The translations under genes and the position numbers were made by a program. Below are positions 16,697-27,030 of a stretch of 64,000 nucleotides of DNA, piece by piece (the first letter of the stretch is position 1; every line of letters begins with the position of its first letter). The notes under the pieces were generated by a model. It ran no database searches. It was not told where the DNA came from and saw only the letters and a list, made by a program, of their open reading frames with translations. Source of the DNA: Bacillus sp. CH30_1T (GTDB taxonomy: Bacteria; Bacillota; Bacilli; Bacillales; Bacillaceae_B); contig NZ_VTUY01000001.1 in the NCBI RefSeq assembly GCF_008364765.1, positions 620,482 through 684,481 of the forward strand, written 5' to 3'.

Positions 16697-16712
16697 CTAT
16701 GATGAACGTTTA

Positions 16713-18143
16713 TTAGCGTTTTTTAATTTCTTGAAGCAGCAGCTTGTTAACAAGCGGCGGGTTGGCCTGCCCTTTTGTTGCTTTCATGATTTGACCAACG
16801 AGGAAGCCGATGGCGCGGTCTTTCCCGTTCTTGTAATCTTCGATGGATTGTGGATTGGCATCCAGGGTCTCCGTCACGATCTTGAGTAAGGCACCTTCGT
16901 CAGAAATTTGAACAAGACCCTTATCTTTCACGATTTGTTCTGGATTTCCGCCATTTTCCACTAGTTCTTTGAACACTTTCTTCGCAATCTTGGAAGAAAT
17001 CGTTCCTTTTTCGATTAAATCAATCATGCCTGCCAGTCCTTGAGGAGTCAATTTAACCTCTTCAAGTTCTTTTTGCTGTGCATTTAAGTAAGCTGAAACT
17101 TCTCCCATCAGCCAGTTGGACGCTAGTTTCGCATCTGCTCCCGCCTCAACGGTTTCCTGGAAGAAATCAGACATTTCTTTCGTTAATGTCAGAACCATGG
17201 CATCGTACGCAGGTAAGCCTAAATCTTCTACATAGCGCTTTTTACGCTCATCCGGAAGCTCAGGAATCTCTGCACGGATGCGGTCCATCCACTCTTGATC
17301 GATGTGTAGATTTAATAAATCAGGTTCAGGGAAGTAACGATAATCATCCGAGCCTTCTTTTACACGCATGAGAATCGTTTTACCTGTTGATTCATCGAAA
17401 CGAAGCGTTTCCTGTTGGATCAATCCTCCTGATAAAAGAACCTTCTCCTGACGGACGATTTCATACTCCAATCCCTTTTTAACAAAGTTAAAAGAGTTGA
17501 GGTTTTTAAGCTCAGCTTTTGTTCCGAACTTTTCCTGGCCGATTGGACGTAGGGAAATGTTGGCGTCACAACGAAGCGACCCTTCTTCCATCTTACAATC
17601 TGAAACCCCTGTGTATTGAATGATGGATTTCAGTTTCTCAAGATACGCATACGCTTCTTCCGGTGTGCGGATGTCCGGCTCAGATACAATCTCAATAAGA
17701 GGAGTACCTTGGCGGTTATAGTCGACAAGGGAATAACCGTCGCCTGAGTGCGTCAGCTTTCCAGCATCTTCTTCCAGGTGAAGGCGAGTGATTCCGATAC
17801 GTTTCTTCTCACCGTTCACTTCAATTTCGATCCAGCCGTTTTCACCGATCGGCTTGTCAAATTGAGAAATCTGGTACGCTTTTGGGTTATCCGGATAGAA
17901 ATAGTTTTTACGGTCAAACTTCGTATCCGTTGCGATTTCACAGTTCAATGCAATCGCTGCTTTCATTCCGAACTCAATGGCGCGCTTATTTACCACTGGA
18001 AGTACACCAGGATACCCAAGGTCGATTACGTTCGTGTTAGTATTTGGCTCTGCTCCGAAATGGTTCGGTGCCGGAGAGAACATCTTACTGTCCGTTTTTA
18101 ATTCTACGTGGACTTCTAGTCCGATTACTGGTTCAAAGTTCAT
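16713..18143 (-). CDS. gatB: Asp-tRNA(Asn)/Glu-tRNA(Gln) amidotransferase subunit B
   Basis: The 476-residue tRNA-binding kinase subunit of GatCAB. It phosphorylates the side chain of misacylated Glu-tRNA(Gln) or Asp-tRNA(Asn), then uses ammonia from GatA. The start [17 protein letters not shown] and the length equal those of B. subtilis GatB. The C-terminal YqeY-like domain is intact ([16 protein letters not shown]). ATG 18143 is preferred to the GTG three codons upstream because AAGGGG precedes it. Last gene of gatCAB. Confidence 0.97.
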   Translation of the reverse strand: MNFEPVIGLEVHVELKTDSKMFSPAPNHFGAEPNTNTNVIDLGYPGVLPVVNKRAIEFGMKAAIALNCEIATDTKFDRKNYFYPDNPKAYQISQFDKPIGENGWIEIEVNGEKKRIGITRLHLEEDAGKLTHSGDGYSLVDYNRQGTPLIEIVSEPDIRTPEEAYAYLEKLKSIIQYTGVSDCKMEEGSLRCDANISLRPIGQEKFGTKAELKNLNSFNFVKKGLEYEIVRQEKVLLSGGLIQQETLRFDESTGKTILMRVKEGSDDYRYFPEPDLLNLHIDQEWMDRIRAEIPELPDERKKRYVEDLGLPAYDAMVLTLTKEMSDFFQETVEAGADAKLASNWLMGEVSAYLNAQQKELEEVKLTPQGLAGMIDLIEKGTISSKIAKKVFKELVENGGNPEQIVKDKGLVQISDEGALLKIVTETLDANPQSIEDYKNGKDRAIGFLVGQIMKATKGQANPPLVNKLLLQEIKKR

Positions 18144-18155
18144 TGATTTCACCCC

Positions 18156-19616
18156 TTACAGTTGTGGTTTTTTTGTATGGAAGTCTGTAGCTTGCTCATA
18201 CGCATGCGCTACGCGATAAATCGTGCTTTCGTCAAAATGCTTACCGATGATTTGCAATCCAAGTGGCAATCCTGCTGAAGAGAAGCCACAAGGTACAGAG
18301 ATTCCCGGTACACCTGCAAGGTTTACTGGAATCGTTAAAATATCGTTTGCATACATCGTTAATGGATCATCAATTTTCTCTCCGATTTTGAAAGCTGGAG
18401 TTGGCGTTGTCGGTCCAATAATAACATCATACTTCGCAAATACATCTTCAAAGTCTTTCTTGATGAGTGTACGGGCCTGCTGTGCTTTTTTGTAATAAGC
18501 ATCATAGTATCCAGAACTTAATGCAAACGTACCAAGCATAATACGACGCTTCACTTCGTCCCCAAATCCTTCTGCACGGGTTTTCTTATAAAGATCAAGA
18601 AGGTTCTCAGCGTTAGGAGTGCGGTAGCCGTAACGAACACCATCGAAACGTGCAAGGTTGGCAGATGCTTCAGACGATGCTAATAGGTAGTACGTTGAAA
18701 CACCAAATTTAGAGTGAGGAAGAGATACTTCTTCCCATGTAGCTCCCAAGCCTTCCAACACTTTCAGTGAAGCAAGCACTGCTTGACGGGCTTCCTCACC
18801 GACACCTTCACCTAAATATTCTTTTGGCACAGCAATCTTTAAGCCTTTCACATCACCTGTTAGAGCTGCCGCGTAGTTGGGAACCTCAACATTCGCTGAA
18901 GTAGAATCATTCGGATCAAGACCGGCGATCGCTTGCAGTAAGTATGCATTATCTTCTACGTTACGAGTGATTGGTCCGATTTGATCCAGTGAAGAAGCGA
19001 ATGCTACAAGACCGAAACGGGATACACGTCCGTACGTTGGTTTTAAACCGACAGTACCAGTGAATGCAGCTGGCTGGCGAATCGATCCGCCTGTATCTGA
19101 ACCCAGTGAGAAAGGTACTTCTCCAGCTGCAACGGAGGCTGCTGAACCACCTGAAGATCCACCGGGAACCGTTTCAAGATTCCATGGATTACTCGTTTTC
19201 TGGAAACCGGAGTTCTCAGTAGATGAACCCATCGCGAACTCATCCATATTCAGTTTTCCGATCGTAATCGTATCGGCACTATGTAATTTATTGATAACCG
19301 TAGCATCATATATCGGATTGAAGTTTTCAAGGATTTTACTGGCACATGTTGTACGAAGTCCTTTTGTTACGATATTATCTTTAATCCCGATCGGCATTCC
19401 GAAAAGCAGACCTTTGCTTTCATCCGTTCCAAGCTTTGCATCCATTTCTTTCGCTTTATTGCGGGCATTTTCTTCATCTAATGTTAAAAATGCTTTCACT
19501 TTATCTTCAACGGCATCAATACGTTTGTATGATTCGTCTACAAGATCTGTGACAGATACTTCTTTCTTATGTAAAAGCTCATGAAGCTCTGATAATTTAT
19601 GGTCAAATAATGACAT
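18156..19616 (-). CDS. gatA: Asp-tRNA(Asn)/Glu-tRNA(Gln) amidotransferase subunit A
   Basis: A 486-residue amidase-signature enzyme that hydrolyses glutamine and channels ammonia to GatB. The amidase signature [15 protein letters not shown] and the upstream lysine motif [10 protein letters not shown] give the Ser-cis-Ser-Lys triad. Length matches the family. It sits 12 bp upstream of gatB and 12 bp downstream of gatC, so one transcript is expected. ATG 19616 has GGAGGGG before it. Confidence 0.97.
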   Translation of the reverse strand: MSLFDHKLSELHELLHKKEVSVTDLVDESYKRIDAVEDKVKAFLTLDEENARNKAKEMDAKLGTDESKGLLFGMPIGIKDNIVTKGLRTTCASKILENFNPIYDATVINKLHSADTITIGKLNMDEFAMGSSTENSGFQKTSNPWNLETVPGGSSGGSAASVAAGEVPFSLGSDTGGSIRQPAAFTGTVGLKPTYGRVSRFGLVAFASSLDQIGPITRNVEDNAYLLQAIAGLDPNDSTSANVEVPNYAAALTGDVKGLKIAVPKEYLGEGVGEEARQAVLASLKVLEGLGATWEEVSLPHSKFGVSTYYLLASSEASANLARFDGVRYGYRTPNAENLLDLYKKTRAEGFGDEVKRRIMLGTFALSSGYYDAYYKKAQQARTLIKKDFEDVFAKYDVIIGPTTPTPAFKIGEKIDDPLTMYANDILTIPVNLAGVPGISVPCGFSSAGLPLGLQIIGKHFDESTIYRVAHAYEQATDFHTKKPQL

Positions 19617-19628
19617 GAGGTCCCCTCC

Positions 19629-19919
19629 TTAGTCCAAGATCGATGGTACGCGTACTTGTCCATCATGTTTGTCTGGTGCGTTCTTTAATACTTCTTCACG
19701 TGGCAGTCCTTCAACAGGCTTATCTTCACGCATAACGTTCTTCATTTCCAACACATGACTCGTCGCTTCCACATTTGAAGTATCCAATTCATTCAGCTGC
19801 TCGGCAAACCCGATGATCGCATCTAATTGAGTTGTAAACTTTTTCGCTTCATCCTCTGTGATGGCTAGTCGTGCAAGGTGGGCAACATGCTTTACTTGCT
19901 CTTCAGAAATTCTAGTCAT
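19629..19919 (-). CDS. gatC: Asp-tRNA(Asn)/Glu-tRNA(Gln) amidotransferase subunit C
   Basis: The 96-residue scaffold subunit that wraps GatA and GatB. Typical motifs are [16 protein letters not shown] and [20 protein letters not shown]. The length equals B. subtilis GatC. ATG 19919 follows GGAGGTG. First gene of gatCAB. Confidence 0.95.
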   Translation of the reverse strand: MTRISEEQVKHVAHLARLAITEDEAKKFTTQLDAIIGFAEQLNELDTSNVEATSHVLEMKNVMREDKPVEGLPREEVLKNAPDKHDGQVRVPSILD

Positions 19920-19962
19920 CTTCTTCACCTCCGTATATGTTCGAACACTCACAATACTATTG

Positions 19963-19992
19963 ATAATACCAAAATTCGCGTCATTAAAGCAA
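19963..19992 (-). promoter_or_regulatory. Possible sigma-A promoter of gatCAB
   Basis: On the minus strand TTGCTT (19987-19992) and TATTAT (19963-19968) are 18 bp apart, about 45 bp before the gatC ATG. Confidence 0.4.
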
Positions 19993-20089
19993 CTATGATA
20001 ATAGATAACGATTGTTAGGATCATGGCTGATTCTTGTCCATACCTCCATTCATTCTACCACGAATTGGGGATAGTATGTGCCATTTAGT

Positions 20090-20103
20090 GAGGGACGGAC
20101 CTT
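20090..20103. repeat. Single GAGGGACGGACCTT motif
   Basis: An unpaired copy of the dispersed 14 bp motif between the gat promoter region and the AbrB-family gene. Confidence 0.75.
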
Positions 20104-20192
20104 GGGTAGGGGTATGATGTGGTGAAATCATAATTAACGCATTCCATTTGCTTCCTTTCCCCCAATTGATTACCTTAAAAGGAGGACATAAA

Positions 20193-20228
20193 ATGAGAGG
20201 ATTTTCAAAATGCATCCTATTTTATTAG
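20193..20228 (+). other. Short upstream frame overlapping the AbrB-family start
   Basis: A perfect AAAAGGAGG site seven bases before ATG 20193 opens an 11-codon frame that ends (TAG 20226-20228) inside the following gene, in another frame. The main start at 20210 has only a GAGAGGA site inside this frame. It may be a leader peptide coupled to the transporter gene. Confidence 0.35.
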
Positions 20229-21277
20229 CCTTTGTCGTTGGAGTTGCTGGCGGCGGGGTATTTACGCTGCTTCACCTCCCTTTGTCCTGGCTGCTCGGTT
20301 CTATGACATCAGTCTTCTTCATCAGTAAATGGACGACGCTCGATTTAGCATGGCCCTCTTATTTCAGAGATCTTGGATTAATCATTGTAGGCTATGCCAT
20401 TGGACAATCCTTTAGTCAGGAAACCATGATTGAGATTGTTACCCAGCTCCCTTCCATGCTGACGATGACGATTGCCATCATTATCTTTAGCATGGCCCTC
20501 GCCTATATCACATCAAAAATGACGGGGATCGGTCTTTCCTCAACCATTACAGGAAGTATACCGGGAGGACTTTCGCAGATGGTGGCTCTTGGAGAGGAAA
20601 TGAAGAATATAGACTTAACGGTTGTGACAGTCCTGCAGGTGATCCGTTTATTATCGGTCATCTTTGTTGTACCGTTTCTGGTGTTCAGCCCCCTTTTAAA
20701 AGGCGGTGGTGGAACGAGTCCCGGGAATGCTTTACCACCCTTCGAAGTACCCTCATTCCAGTGGGCCTTCATTCTATTCTTCATCATTGCCATTCTATCA
20801 GGGATTGTGGCTAAAAGAATCCATTTACCCACCCCTGCGATGCTAGGACCGATATTAGCCATTGGTGGCTTCATGGTGTCTGGGTTTTCTGTACCCCAAA
20901 TGCCCGATCCGTTAATTATTCTGGCTCAATTATCCCTGGGAATCTACTTTAGTTTCATGATGAATTTCTCTTCATCTAAAGAGTTGTCCAAGTTCATCCT
21001 TTGGTCTTTATTTACTTCTTTCTGCCTGCTATTATGTTGCGCGTGCCTTAGCTTTGTATTAAGTCGCTGGCATGACATTACATTTCTTACTGCCTTTATT
21101 AGCCTGGCTCCCGGGGGAATGGCAGAAATGGCCTTAGTAGGTCAAGCCGTCAACGCTGATCTTTCCATCATTACCGGATATCACTTATTTCGGATATTGT
21201 TTATTCTGTTTATCATCCCAGCGATTTTGAAAGGGTTGTTTAAACTCTCCTTTTTCAAAAAAGGCACACAGTTTTAA
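20210..21277 (+). CDS. AbrB-family membrane protein (COG3180)
   Basis: A 355-residue protein with about ten membrane helices in two halves of the AbrB/PmoA duplicate type. A glycine-proline motif occurs once in each half (SIPGGLSQMVALGEE and LAPGGMAEMALVGQA). Members are annotated as putative transporters or regulators of ammonia monooxygenase; no role is established. ATG 20210 is chosen from the hydrophobic start MHPILLAFVVG. Its stop overlaps the convergent yueI stop by four bases. Confidence 0.85.
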   Translation: MHPILLAFVVGVAGGGVFTLLHLPLSWLLGSMTSVFFISKWTTLDLAWPSYFRDLGLIIVGYAIGQSFSQETMIEIVTQLPSMLTMTIAIIIFSMALAYITSKMTGIGLSSTITGSIPGGLSQMVALGEEMKNIDLTVVTVLQVIRLLSVIFVVPFLVFSPLLKGGGGTSPGNALPPFEVPSFQWAFILFFIIAILSGIVAKRIHLPTPAMLGPILAIGGFMVSGFSVPQMPDPLIILAQLSLGIYFSFMMNFSSSKELSKFILWSLFTSFCLLLCCACLSFVLSRWHDITFLTAFISLAPGGMAEMALVGQAVNADLSIITGYHLFRILFILFIIPAILKGLFKLSFFKKGTQF

Positions 21278-21723
21278 AAAAGCTTGTTTTTAATCGATGA
21301 AAAGATGCTTTTCTTTGGCTTTTGTTTCGTTTTGGCTTCAGAGGTCTTTTCATTTTTTTTCTTCACGTAGATTTCCTCTTTATCAATGGCATGATCATAA
21401 GCGAGTACGAGACCAATATCGGTTTCGACCTCCTTATTTGTCACCATTGAAAACGAGACGTGATACGTATCAGCAAGCTTGATGTATTTAGATAAGTAGG
21501 AGTAGCTCATATTACCATTTAATAAAAGCTTCGCATCAGGATGCTTCTTCAGACTCTCCTGAACTTCCTTGTACACTCCCTTTTCCCTTACCTGACTCTG
21601 AGTCAAGGCAATGACGATTCGTTCCCGCAGGCTCCCGAGAAACTTTCTTCTTTCATCAGGCTTCGTTTGCTTCTGGCCATATATTCCATTATCCAGGTAA
21701 TCATCAATCGTTGGTTTACTCAA
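21274..21723 (-). CDS. yueI: YueI family protein
   Basis: A 149-residue YueI/DUF1694 protein with characteristic DDYLDNGIYGQKQTKPDERRK and LGSLRERIVIALTQ segments. The C-terminal tail is rich in Lys. Function is unknown; the core resembles small ribosome- or nucleic acid-related folds, which is inference. TTG 21723 gives the family-like MSKP start; GTG 21729, five bases after GGAGG, is an equally possible start. Convergent with the AbrB-family gene. Confidence 0.82.
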   Translation of the reverse strand: MSKPTIDDYLDNGIYGQKQTKPDERRKFLGSLRERIVIALTQSQVREKGVYKEVQESLKKHPDAKLLLNGNMSYSYLSKYIKLADTYHVSFSMVTNKEVETDIGLVLAYDHAIDKEEIYVKKKNEKTSEAKTKQKPKKSIFSSIKNKLF

Positions 21724-21830
21724 AACCACTAGCACCTCCAAAACGGTCTAATTACAGTTTCTCCTACACTATATGTTTACATGTGTTCGTTTGGTTCAGT
21801 CTTATTTTCTCTTATGGAAATGCTTTCAGG

Positions 21831-21866
21831 CAACAAAAAGGTCCGCTTCCATTCAGAAGCGGACCT
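21831..21866 (-). terminator. Terminator of the arginine operon
   Basis: On the minus strand AGGTCCGCTTC (21856-21866) pairs with GAAGCGGACCT (21839-21849), six-base loop, followed by a U run. It lies seven bases after the argF stop. Confidence 0.9.
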
Positions 21867-21873
21867 AATAGCT

Positions 21874-22827
21874 TTATACAAATAGTGATTGCAATATAGC
21901 CTTCTGTACATGCAATCGATTCTCCGCTTGCTGAAATACGGCAGAACATGGTCCGTCAATGACAGCCGCTGTCACCTCTTCTTCACGATGTGCCGGGAGA
22001 CAATGGAGAAATTTCACTTCGGGTGCAGCATGCTGAAGCAGCTGTTCATTCACCTGATAAGGCTTGAAGTCTTTAAGACGCTTAATCGCTTCTTCCTCCT
22101 GCCCCATGCTTGCCCATACATCGGTGTATACGATATCCGCATTCTTAACAGCTTCTACCGGATCGTAAGAAAGAGTAAAGCTTCCGCCGTTCATTCCGGC
22201 AAGTTCCACCGTCTTACCGATAATTTCTTTAGCGGGTTCATAGCCTTCAGGACAAGAAACGACGACATCCATTCCAAGCTTCGCACAAAGAATCATAAAG
22301 GAGTGTGCCACATTATTCCCGTCCCCTATATACACAACCTTCAATCCTCTTAGCGTTCCCGCAAACTCCAAAATCGTGAGAACATCCGCCAATGCCTGAC
22401 AAGGATGGTACGTATCGCAAAGTCCGTTGATGACTGGAACATTCGCGTACTGGGCCAATTCTGTAACCTTCTCAGTTTCAAACGTACGGATCATGATTCC
22501 ATCCACATAAGAAGAAAGGACCCGTGCCGTATCTGCGATCGACTCTCCTCTTCCCAGCTGTATATCACGGGCATTCAAGTAGATGGCATGACCTCCCATC
22601 TGGAGCATCCCCGTTTCAAATGAAACACGGGTTCTTGTGGACGACTTCTCAAAGATCATTCCAAGGGTTTTCCCTTCCAACACCTTTGAATAAGGATTTT
22701 TCTTCAAGTACTGAGCAAGTGATAAGAGCTCATGTACTTCTTCTGTAGTGTAATCTAACCACGTGACAAGATCTCTCCCTTTCAAGGAAACCTTTACCGG
22801 CGACGTCGAAACACTTGAATTCATCAT
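21874..22827 (-). CDS. argF: Ornithine carbamoyltransferase
   Basis: The 317-residue enzyme joins carbamoyl phosphate and ornithine to citrulline in arginine synthesis. Signatures are SSTRTRVSFE (carbamoyl phosphate binding) and HCLPAHR (ornithine side). Length is typical. Its ATG overlaps the carB stop (GTATGATG), and it is the last gene of argCJBD-carAB-argF. ArgF, not ArcB, is inferred from the operon. Confidence 0.96.
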   Translation of the reverse strand: MMNSSVSTSPVKVSLKGRDLVTWLDYTTEEVHELLSLAQYLKKNPYSKVLEGKTLGMIFEKSSTRTRVSFETGMLQMGGHAIYLNARDIQLGRGESIADTARVLSSYVDGIMIRTFETEKVTELAQYANVPVINGLCDTYHPCQALADVLTILEFAGTLRGLKVVYIGDGNNVAHSFMILCAKLGMDVVVSCPEGYEPAKEIIGKTVELAGMNGGSFTLSYDPVEAVKNADIVYTDVWASMGQEEEAIKRLKDFKPYQVNEQLLQHAAPEVKFLHCLPAHREEEVTAAVIDGPCSAVFQQAENRLHVQKAILQSLFV

Positions 22828-25800
22828 ACTCTGCTCACTCCCTGTATGGATTTTGATTGTGCCAATGGAATAGGGTTCACTTTATTCACTTTCATACTTC
22901 GAATAAAAGCCAACAGGGTCTCTGCCTCGGTTAAAACGGTAACCCCTGCCTCTAAAGCTGCAATTCTTCTCTTCTTCATTTCGTCTGTTTCTTCATCACT
23001 GAAATATACAGAGGCATTGCTTGTTTCAATCCAGTCACTAAATGAAGCTTCCGTAGAAGTTTGGTACTGTTTTAATTCTTTCTGGTTACTATCGATATAA
23101 ACCGTACCACCAGTTTCTACAGCCTCATGCAACCATTCAAATACTTTATAGAGGGCTTCTTCAACCGTCTTACCAAGACATAGCCCTTCTCCCGTTGATT
23201 TCATATTGGCCCCGAGTGTTTGATCGATCTCCGGCAGGGCATGCGATGAAAATACAGGATATTTTACTCCTACAACGTCTATTTCTGAAGGAGGGCTAAA
23301 GGCGTCTATCTTCAACGTCTCATCGCACATGATGTCTGTTGCCATATCGATTAATGAGTATCCAAGGACCTTGCTGACCACCGGAACCGTCCGGCTTGCT
23401 CTCGGGTTCACTTCCAACACGAATACCTCTTCACCCTGCAGCAAAAATTGAATATTCATGATCCCTTTGTAAGGAAGGGAAGACACAATCTTCTGAGCAT
23501 ACCCTTCAATCGTTCTCTTGATTTCAACTGACAGGGATTCAGAAGGAAAAATAGACATGCTGTCCCCTGAATGGACACCTGCCCGTTCAATATGCTCCAT
23601 GACCCCGGGAACGTACACTCCGTCTCCATCCCCCACCAGGTCAACTTCAATTTCCTGACCCGCTTTGAATTCATCCATTAAAATAGGGAAGTACTCTTCA
23701 TCCGCTTCCTGTATGAACCTCTGCATCTCGTGTAGTGTCGTTACCTTCACCATCCCTTTCCCTCCAATCACATAGGATGGACGGCAAAGAAGAGGAAAAG
23801 TTAAATGTTGTGCTACTTGTAATGCTTCCTCCTTACTGTGGCAGATATCTCCTTTCACTCGAGGAATCTCCAGTTCATCCAGCAGTTGATAAAAACGTTC
23901 ACGATCCTCTACGCGGTCAATGGTATCTGAAGATGTCCCAAATAATTGGACGCCCTTCTTCTCTAAAATAGAAGCCAGGTTTAATGCCGTTTGTCCGCCG
24001 AATTGTACGAGTACGGTATCGACTTTCTCGTGCTGGATAATAGAAAGGACCGATTCTTTCGTAATAGGTTCAAAGTACAATCGATCTGCCGTCTCATAAT
24101 CCGTGCTCACGGTTTCGGGGTTATTGTTCACCATGATGGTCGTGTATCCATGCTCTTTCAATCGATGGATCGCCTTAACGGCACTGTAGTCAAACTCGAC
24201 CCCCTGACCGATTCGAATCGGTCCCGCTCCAACAATCAGGACCTTCTTCTCTCCATGTAAAGGTTGAATCTCATTGTCTCCATAATAAGTAGAGTAGGCA
24301 TAATTGGTGATCGCTTCGAATTCACCTGCACATGTATCCACCATTTTAAAGGCGGGCACAATTCCTGCCTCCACTCTCATTTTTTCAATGGACGCTTCCG
24401 GTTTCTCCATTAATCCCGCTATAGTTTTATCTTCAAAACGGAATTTCTTAGCTTCTTTCAAAAGATCAGAAGTGAAGTCGGACGTTCTTAGCTTATTTTC
24501 GATGAATACTAAGTTACTCAGGATAGACAAGAACAGCTTATCGATTCCTGTCTTTTCATGAAGAGTGTGAATCGAATGGTCTCGTCTCAACAATTCCAAC
24601 AGTTCAAAAAAGCGAATATCCGTGGGTATTCCAATCCTCTCTTCCAGCTCTTCATGAGATAAGCCGGCCAGTTCGCTATATATGTTTTCTAAGGACAGCT
24701 CTAACGACTGAAGAGCTTTATGAAAAGCAGCCTCTAACGAACGCTCGATCGCCATCACTTCACCCGTTGCTTTCATCTTCGTTCCGAGCACCCGATTCGC
24801 CTCAGGAAATTTATCGAATGGCCATCTTGGAAACTTGACGACAACGTAATCAAGAGCTGGTTCAAAGCTTGCAAAAGTGGTTCTTGTCAGAGGATTGACG
24901 ATTTCGTTCAACGTATAGCCAACAGCAAGCTTCACCGCAATTTTGGCGATCGGATAGCCAGTTGCCTTCGATGCCAAAGCAGAAGACCTGCTCACCCGTG
25001 GGTTCACTTCAATCACATAGTACTGGTTACTGTTAGGGTCTAAAGCAAATTGTATATTGCATCCTCCCACCACTTCTAACGCACTGATAATATTAAACGC
25101 CGCTGTACGGAGCATATGAAACTCTTGATCTGTCAGGGTTTGGGACGGAGCGACGACGATGGAATCACCCGTATGGACACCAACAGGATCGAAATTTTCC
25201 ATATTACAGACGGATATACAATTTCCTTTCGAATCTCTCATGACTTCATACTCAATCTCTTTGAATCCGGCAATGCTCTTTTCCACCAGTACTTGATGAA
25301 TTGGGCTCGCCTTTAATCCGGTTTGAACGAGTTTACTATATTCCTCCTTGTTTGAAGCGATCCCGCCGCCTCTTCCCCCCAATGTATAGGCCGGGCGCAC
25401 AATTATCGGGAAGGAAATCTTTTCAGAAAAAAGGATAGCCTCTTGAAGGTCGTGTACGATATCACTTTCTGCCGTTGGATGTCCCAATGTGTTCATCAAT
25501 GTTCGAAATTTCTCTCTGTCTTCTCCTTTTTGAATCGAGTCCACAGATGTCCCGAGCAGTGTCACTCCATATTCCGCGAGAACTCCTCTTTCATCCAACT
25601 CCACTGCAAGATTCAGAGCAGTTTGACCGCCAAGATTTGCGACGATTCCGTCGGGGCGTTCACTAGCGATAATCGCAGTTAATGTTTTTACCGTTAAGGG
25701 CTCGCAGTACACTTTGTCAGCGTAGGTCGTATCCGTCATGATCGTAGCCGGATTATGATTCACGAGAATCACTTCATACCCTTCATCCTTCAGGGCAAGG

Positions 25801-25901
25801 CAGCCTTGTGTACCTGAATAATCAAATTCTGCTGCTTGCCCGATTATGATGGGTCCTGATCCGATTATGAGGATTTTTTGAATACTGGAATCTTTAGGCA
25901 T
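22824..25901 (-). CDS. carB: Carbamoyl-phosphate synthase large subunit, arginine type
   Basis: A 1025-residue protein with two ATP-grasp halves starting at IGSGPIIIGQAAEFDYSG and VGAGPIRIGQGVEFDYSA. It makes carbamoyl phosphate from bicarbonate, ammonia from CarA, and two ATP. The C-terminal region is short and its allosteric domain is less developed than in pyrimidine-specific enzymes, matching the arginine-specific CarB of Bacillus. The real start is ATG 25901 with a GAGAGAAG site, overlapping carA by eight bases. An upstream in-frame extension is not supported. Confidence 0.95.
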   Translation of the reverse strand: MPKDSSIQKILIIGSGPIIIGQAAEFDYSGTQGCLALKDEGYEVILVNHNPATIMTDTTYADKVYCEPLTVKTLTAIIASERPDGIVANLGGQTALNLAVELDERGVLAEYGVTLLGTSVDSIQKGEDREKFRTLMNTLGHPTAESDIVHDLQEAILFSEKISFPIIVRPAYTLGGRGGGIASNKEEYSKLVQTGLKASPIHQVLVEKSIAGFKEIEYEVMRDSKGNCISVCNMENFDPVGVHTGDSIVVAPSQTLTDQEFHMLRTAAFNIISALEVVGGCNIQFALDPNSNQYYVIEVNPRVSRSSALASKATGYPIAKIAVKLAVGYTLNEIVNPLTRTTFASFEPALDYVVVKFPRWPFDKFPEANRVLGTKMKATGEVMAIERSLEAAFHKALQSLELSLENIYSELAGLSHEELEERIGIPTDIRFFELLELLRRDHSIHTLHEKTGIDKLFLSILSNLVFIENKLRTSDFTSDLLKEAKKFRFEDKTIAGLMEKPEASIEKMRVEAGIVPAFKMVDTCAGEFEAITNYAYSTYYGDNEIQPLHGEKKVLIVGAGPIRIGQGVEFDYSAVKAIHRLKEHGYTTIMVNNNPETVSTDYETADRLYFEPITKESVLSIIQHEKVDTVLVQFGGQTALNLASILEKKGVQLFGTSSDTIDRVEDRERFYQLLDELEIPRVKGDICHSKEEALQVAQHLTFPLLCRPSYVIGGKGMVKVTTLHEMQRFIQEADEEYFPILMDEFKAGQEIEVDLVGDGDGVYVPGVMEHIERAGVHSGDSMSIFPSESLSVEIKRTIEGYAQKIVSSLPYKGIMNIQFLLQGEEVFVLEVNPRASRTVPVVSKVLGYSLIDMATDIMCDETLKIDAFSPPSEIDVVGVKYPVFSSHALPEIDQTLGANMKSTGEGLCLGKTVEEALYKVFEWLHEAVETGGTVYIDSNQKELKQYQTSTEASFSDWIETSNASVYFSDEETDEMKKRRIAALEAGVTVLTEAETLLAFIRSMKVNKVNPIPLAQSKSIQGVSRV

Positions 25902-26958
25902 ACATCTTCTCTCTCCCTGGTTGTTTAATCGTTTGATAGAATTGTTGGAATATCCACGAAGCATCCTCCGGACCCGGACGCGCTTCAGGATGAAATTGAA
26001 CCGAAAGGATAGGCTTGCTTATATGTTGAAGCCCTTCAAGGGAACCGTCATTGACATTCATAAAACGCGGTTCCAGCCCGGTTCCTGTTAAACTGGCCCC
26101 GTTCACGACGTAATTATGATTTTGTGATGTGATATACACCTCTCCGGTTTGGATATCAATGACAGGATGATTCGCTCCTCTATGACCGAATAATAATCGT
26201 TCGGTATTCCCTCCGAGTGCCAGTGCGATTAATTGATGCCCTAAGCAAATTCCGAGGGTCGGAATCTCCATGATTTTTTCCTTCAGCTTAGGTAAAAGAC
26301 TCATCATTTCTTTCGGATCTCCCGGACCGTTCGACAACACCAGTCCGTCAACATTCATCTGATCCAGAAGGTCAAGCTGATGATAGGGAATGACGGTAAC
26401 ATGACAATCCATCTTTACCAGACTGGATAGAATCGATTTCTTTACACCGAAATCGACAACGGCTATATGCCTGTTTCCACTACCCATCTTGCGGATCTGA
26501 GAAAGGGCTACCTTTTCGATTTGACCTGTGAGCTTTTCTTTTGAAGGAAGCACTTCTGTATAAGATATACACGCATTTTGAGTTCCAACATCACGTATTG
26601 CCTTCACCACCTGCCTCGTATCCACACCTGTCATGAATGGAATCTTCCACTTCCTGAGATAGTCTTTAAGGGAAGAAGTCGCATGATAATGGGAATACAA
26701 CTCCGGTGATTGAAGCATGATGACCCCTTTCACTTGCGGCCGTGAGCTCTCAAAGTCATCTTCGTTCACGCCATATTGACCGATGAGCGGGTACGTGAAA
26801 ACAACGATTTGGTCTTTGTAGGAAGGATCGGTCAGTACTTCCTGGTACCCCGTCATTCCCGTGAAAAACACAATCTCACCCTGAACGGGATCTTCTTCAT
26901 CCATTGTGACTTCACCACTAAAGGTCTTTCCGTTTTCTAAACATAAGTAACCTGTCAT
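25894..26958 (-). CDS. carA: Carbamoyl-phosphate synthase small subunit, arginine type
   Basis: A 354-residue glutamine amidotransferase that supplies ammonia to CarB. The class I triad is Cys238 in LGICLGHQL plus the His and Glu in VQFHPEARPGPED. The N-terminal CPS_N domain begins MTGYLCLENGKTFSGE. In this operon context it serves arginine synthesis. Overlaps carB by eight bases. Confidence 0.95.
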   Translation of the reverse strand: MTGYLCLENGKTFSGEVTMDEEDPVQGEIVFFTGMTGYQEVLTDPSYKDQIVVFTYPLIGQYGVNEDDFESSRPQVKGVIMLQSPELYSHYHATSSLKDYLRKWKIPFMTGVDTRQVVKAIRDVGTQNACISYTEVLPSKEKLTGQIEKVALSQIRKMGSGNRHIAVVDFGVKKSILSSLVKMDCHVTVIPYHQLDLLDQMNVDGLVLSNGPGDPKEMMSLLPKLKEKIMEIPTLGICLGHQLIALALGGNTERLLFGHRGANHPVIDIQTGEVYITSQNHNYVVNGASLTGTGLEPRFMNVNDGSLEGLQHISKPILSVQFHPEARPGPEDASWIFQQFYQTIKQPGREKMYA

Positions 26959-27030
26959 GAGATCGCCTCCTACTTTTGAATATTTATATAAATAAAAGCA
27001 TTTTTATACATGCATTTTTAAAAAAATAGA

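Noticed and set aside
20021..20215. Minus-strand frame upstream of gatC
   Set aside because: Low-complexity reading through the motif at 20090 and promoter DNA; no start signals.
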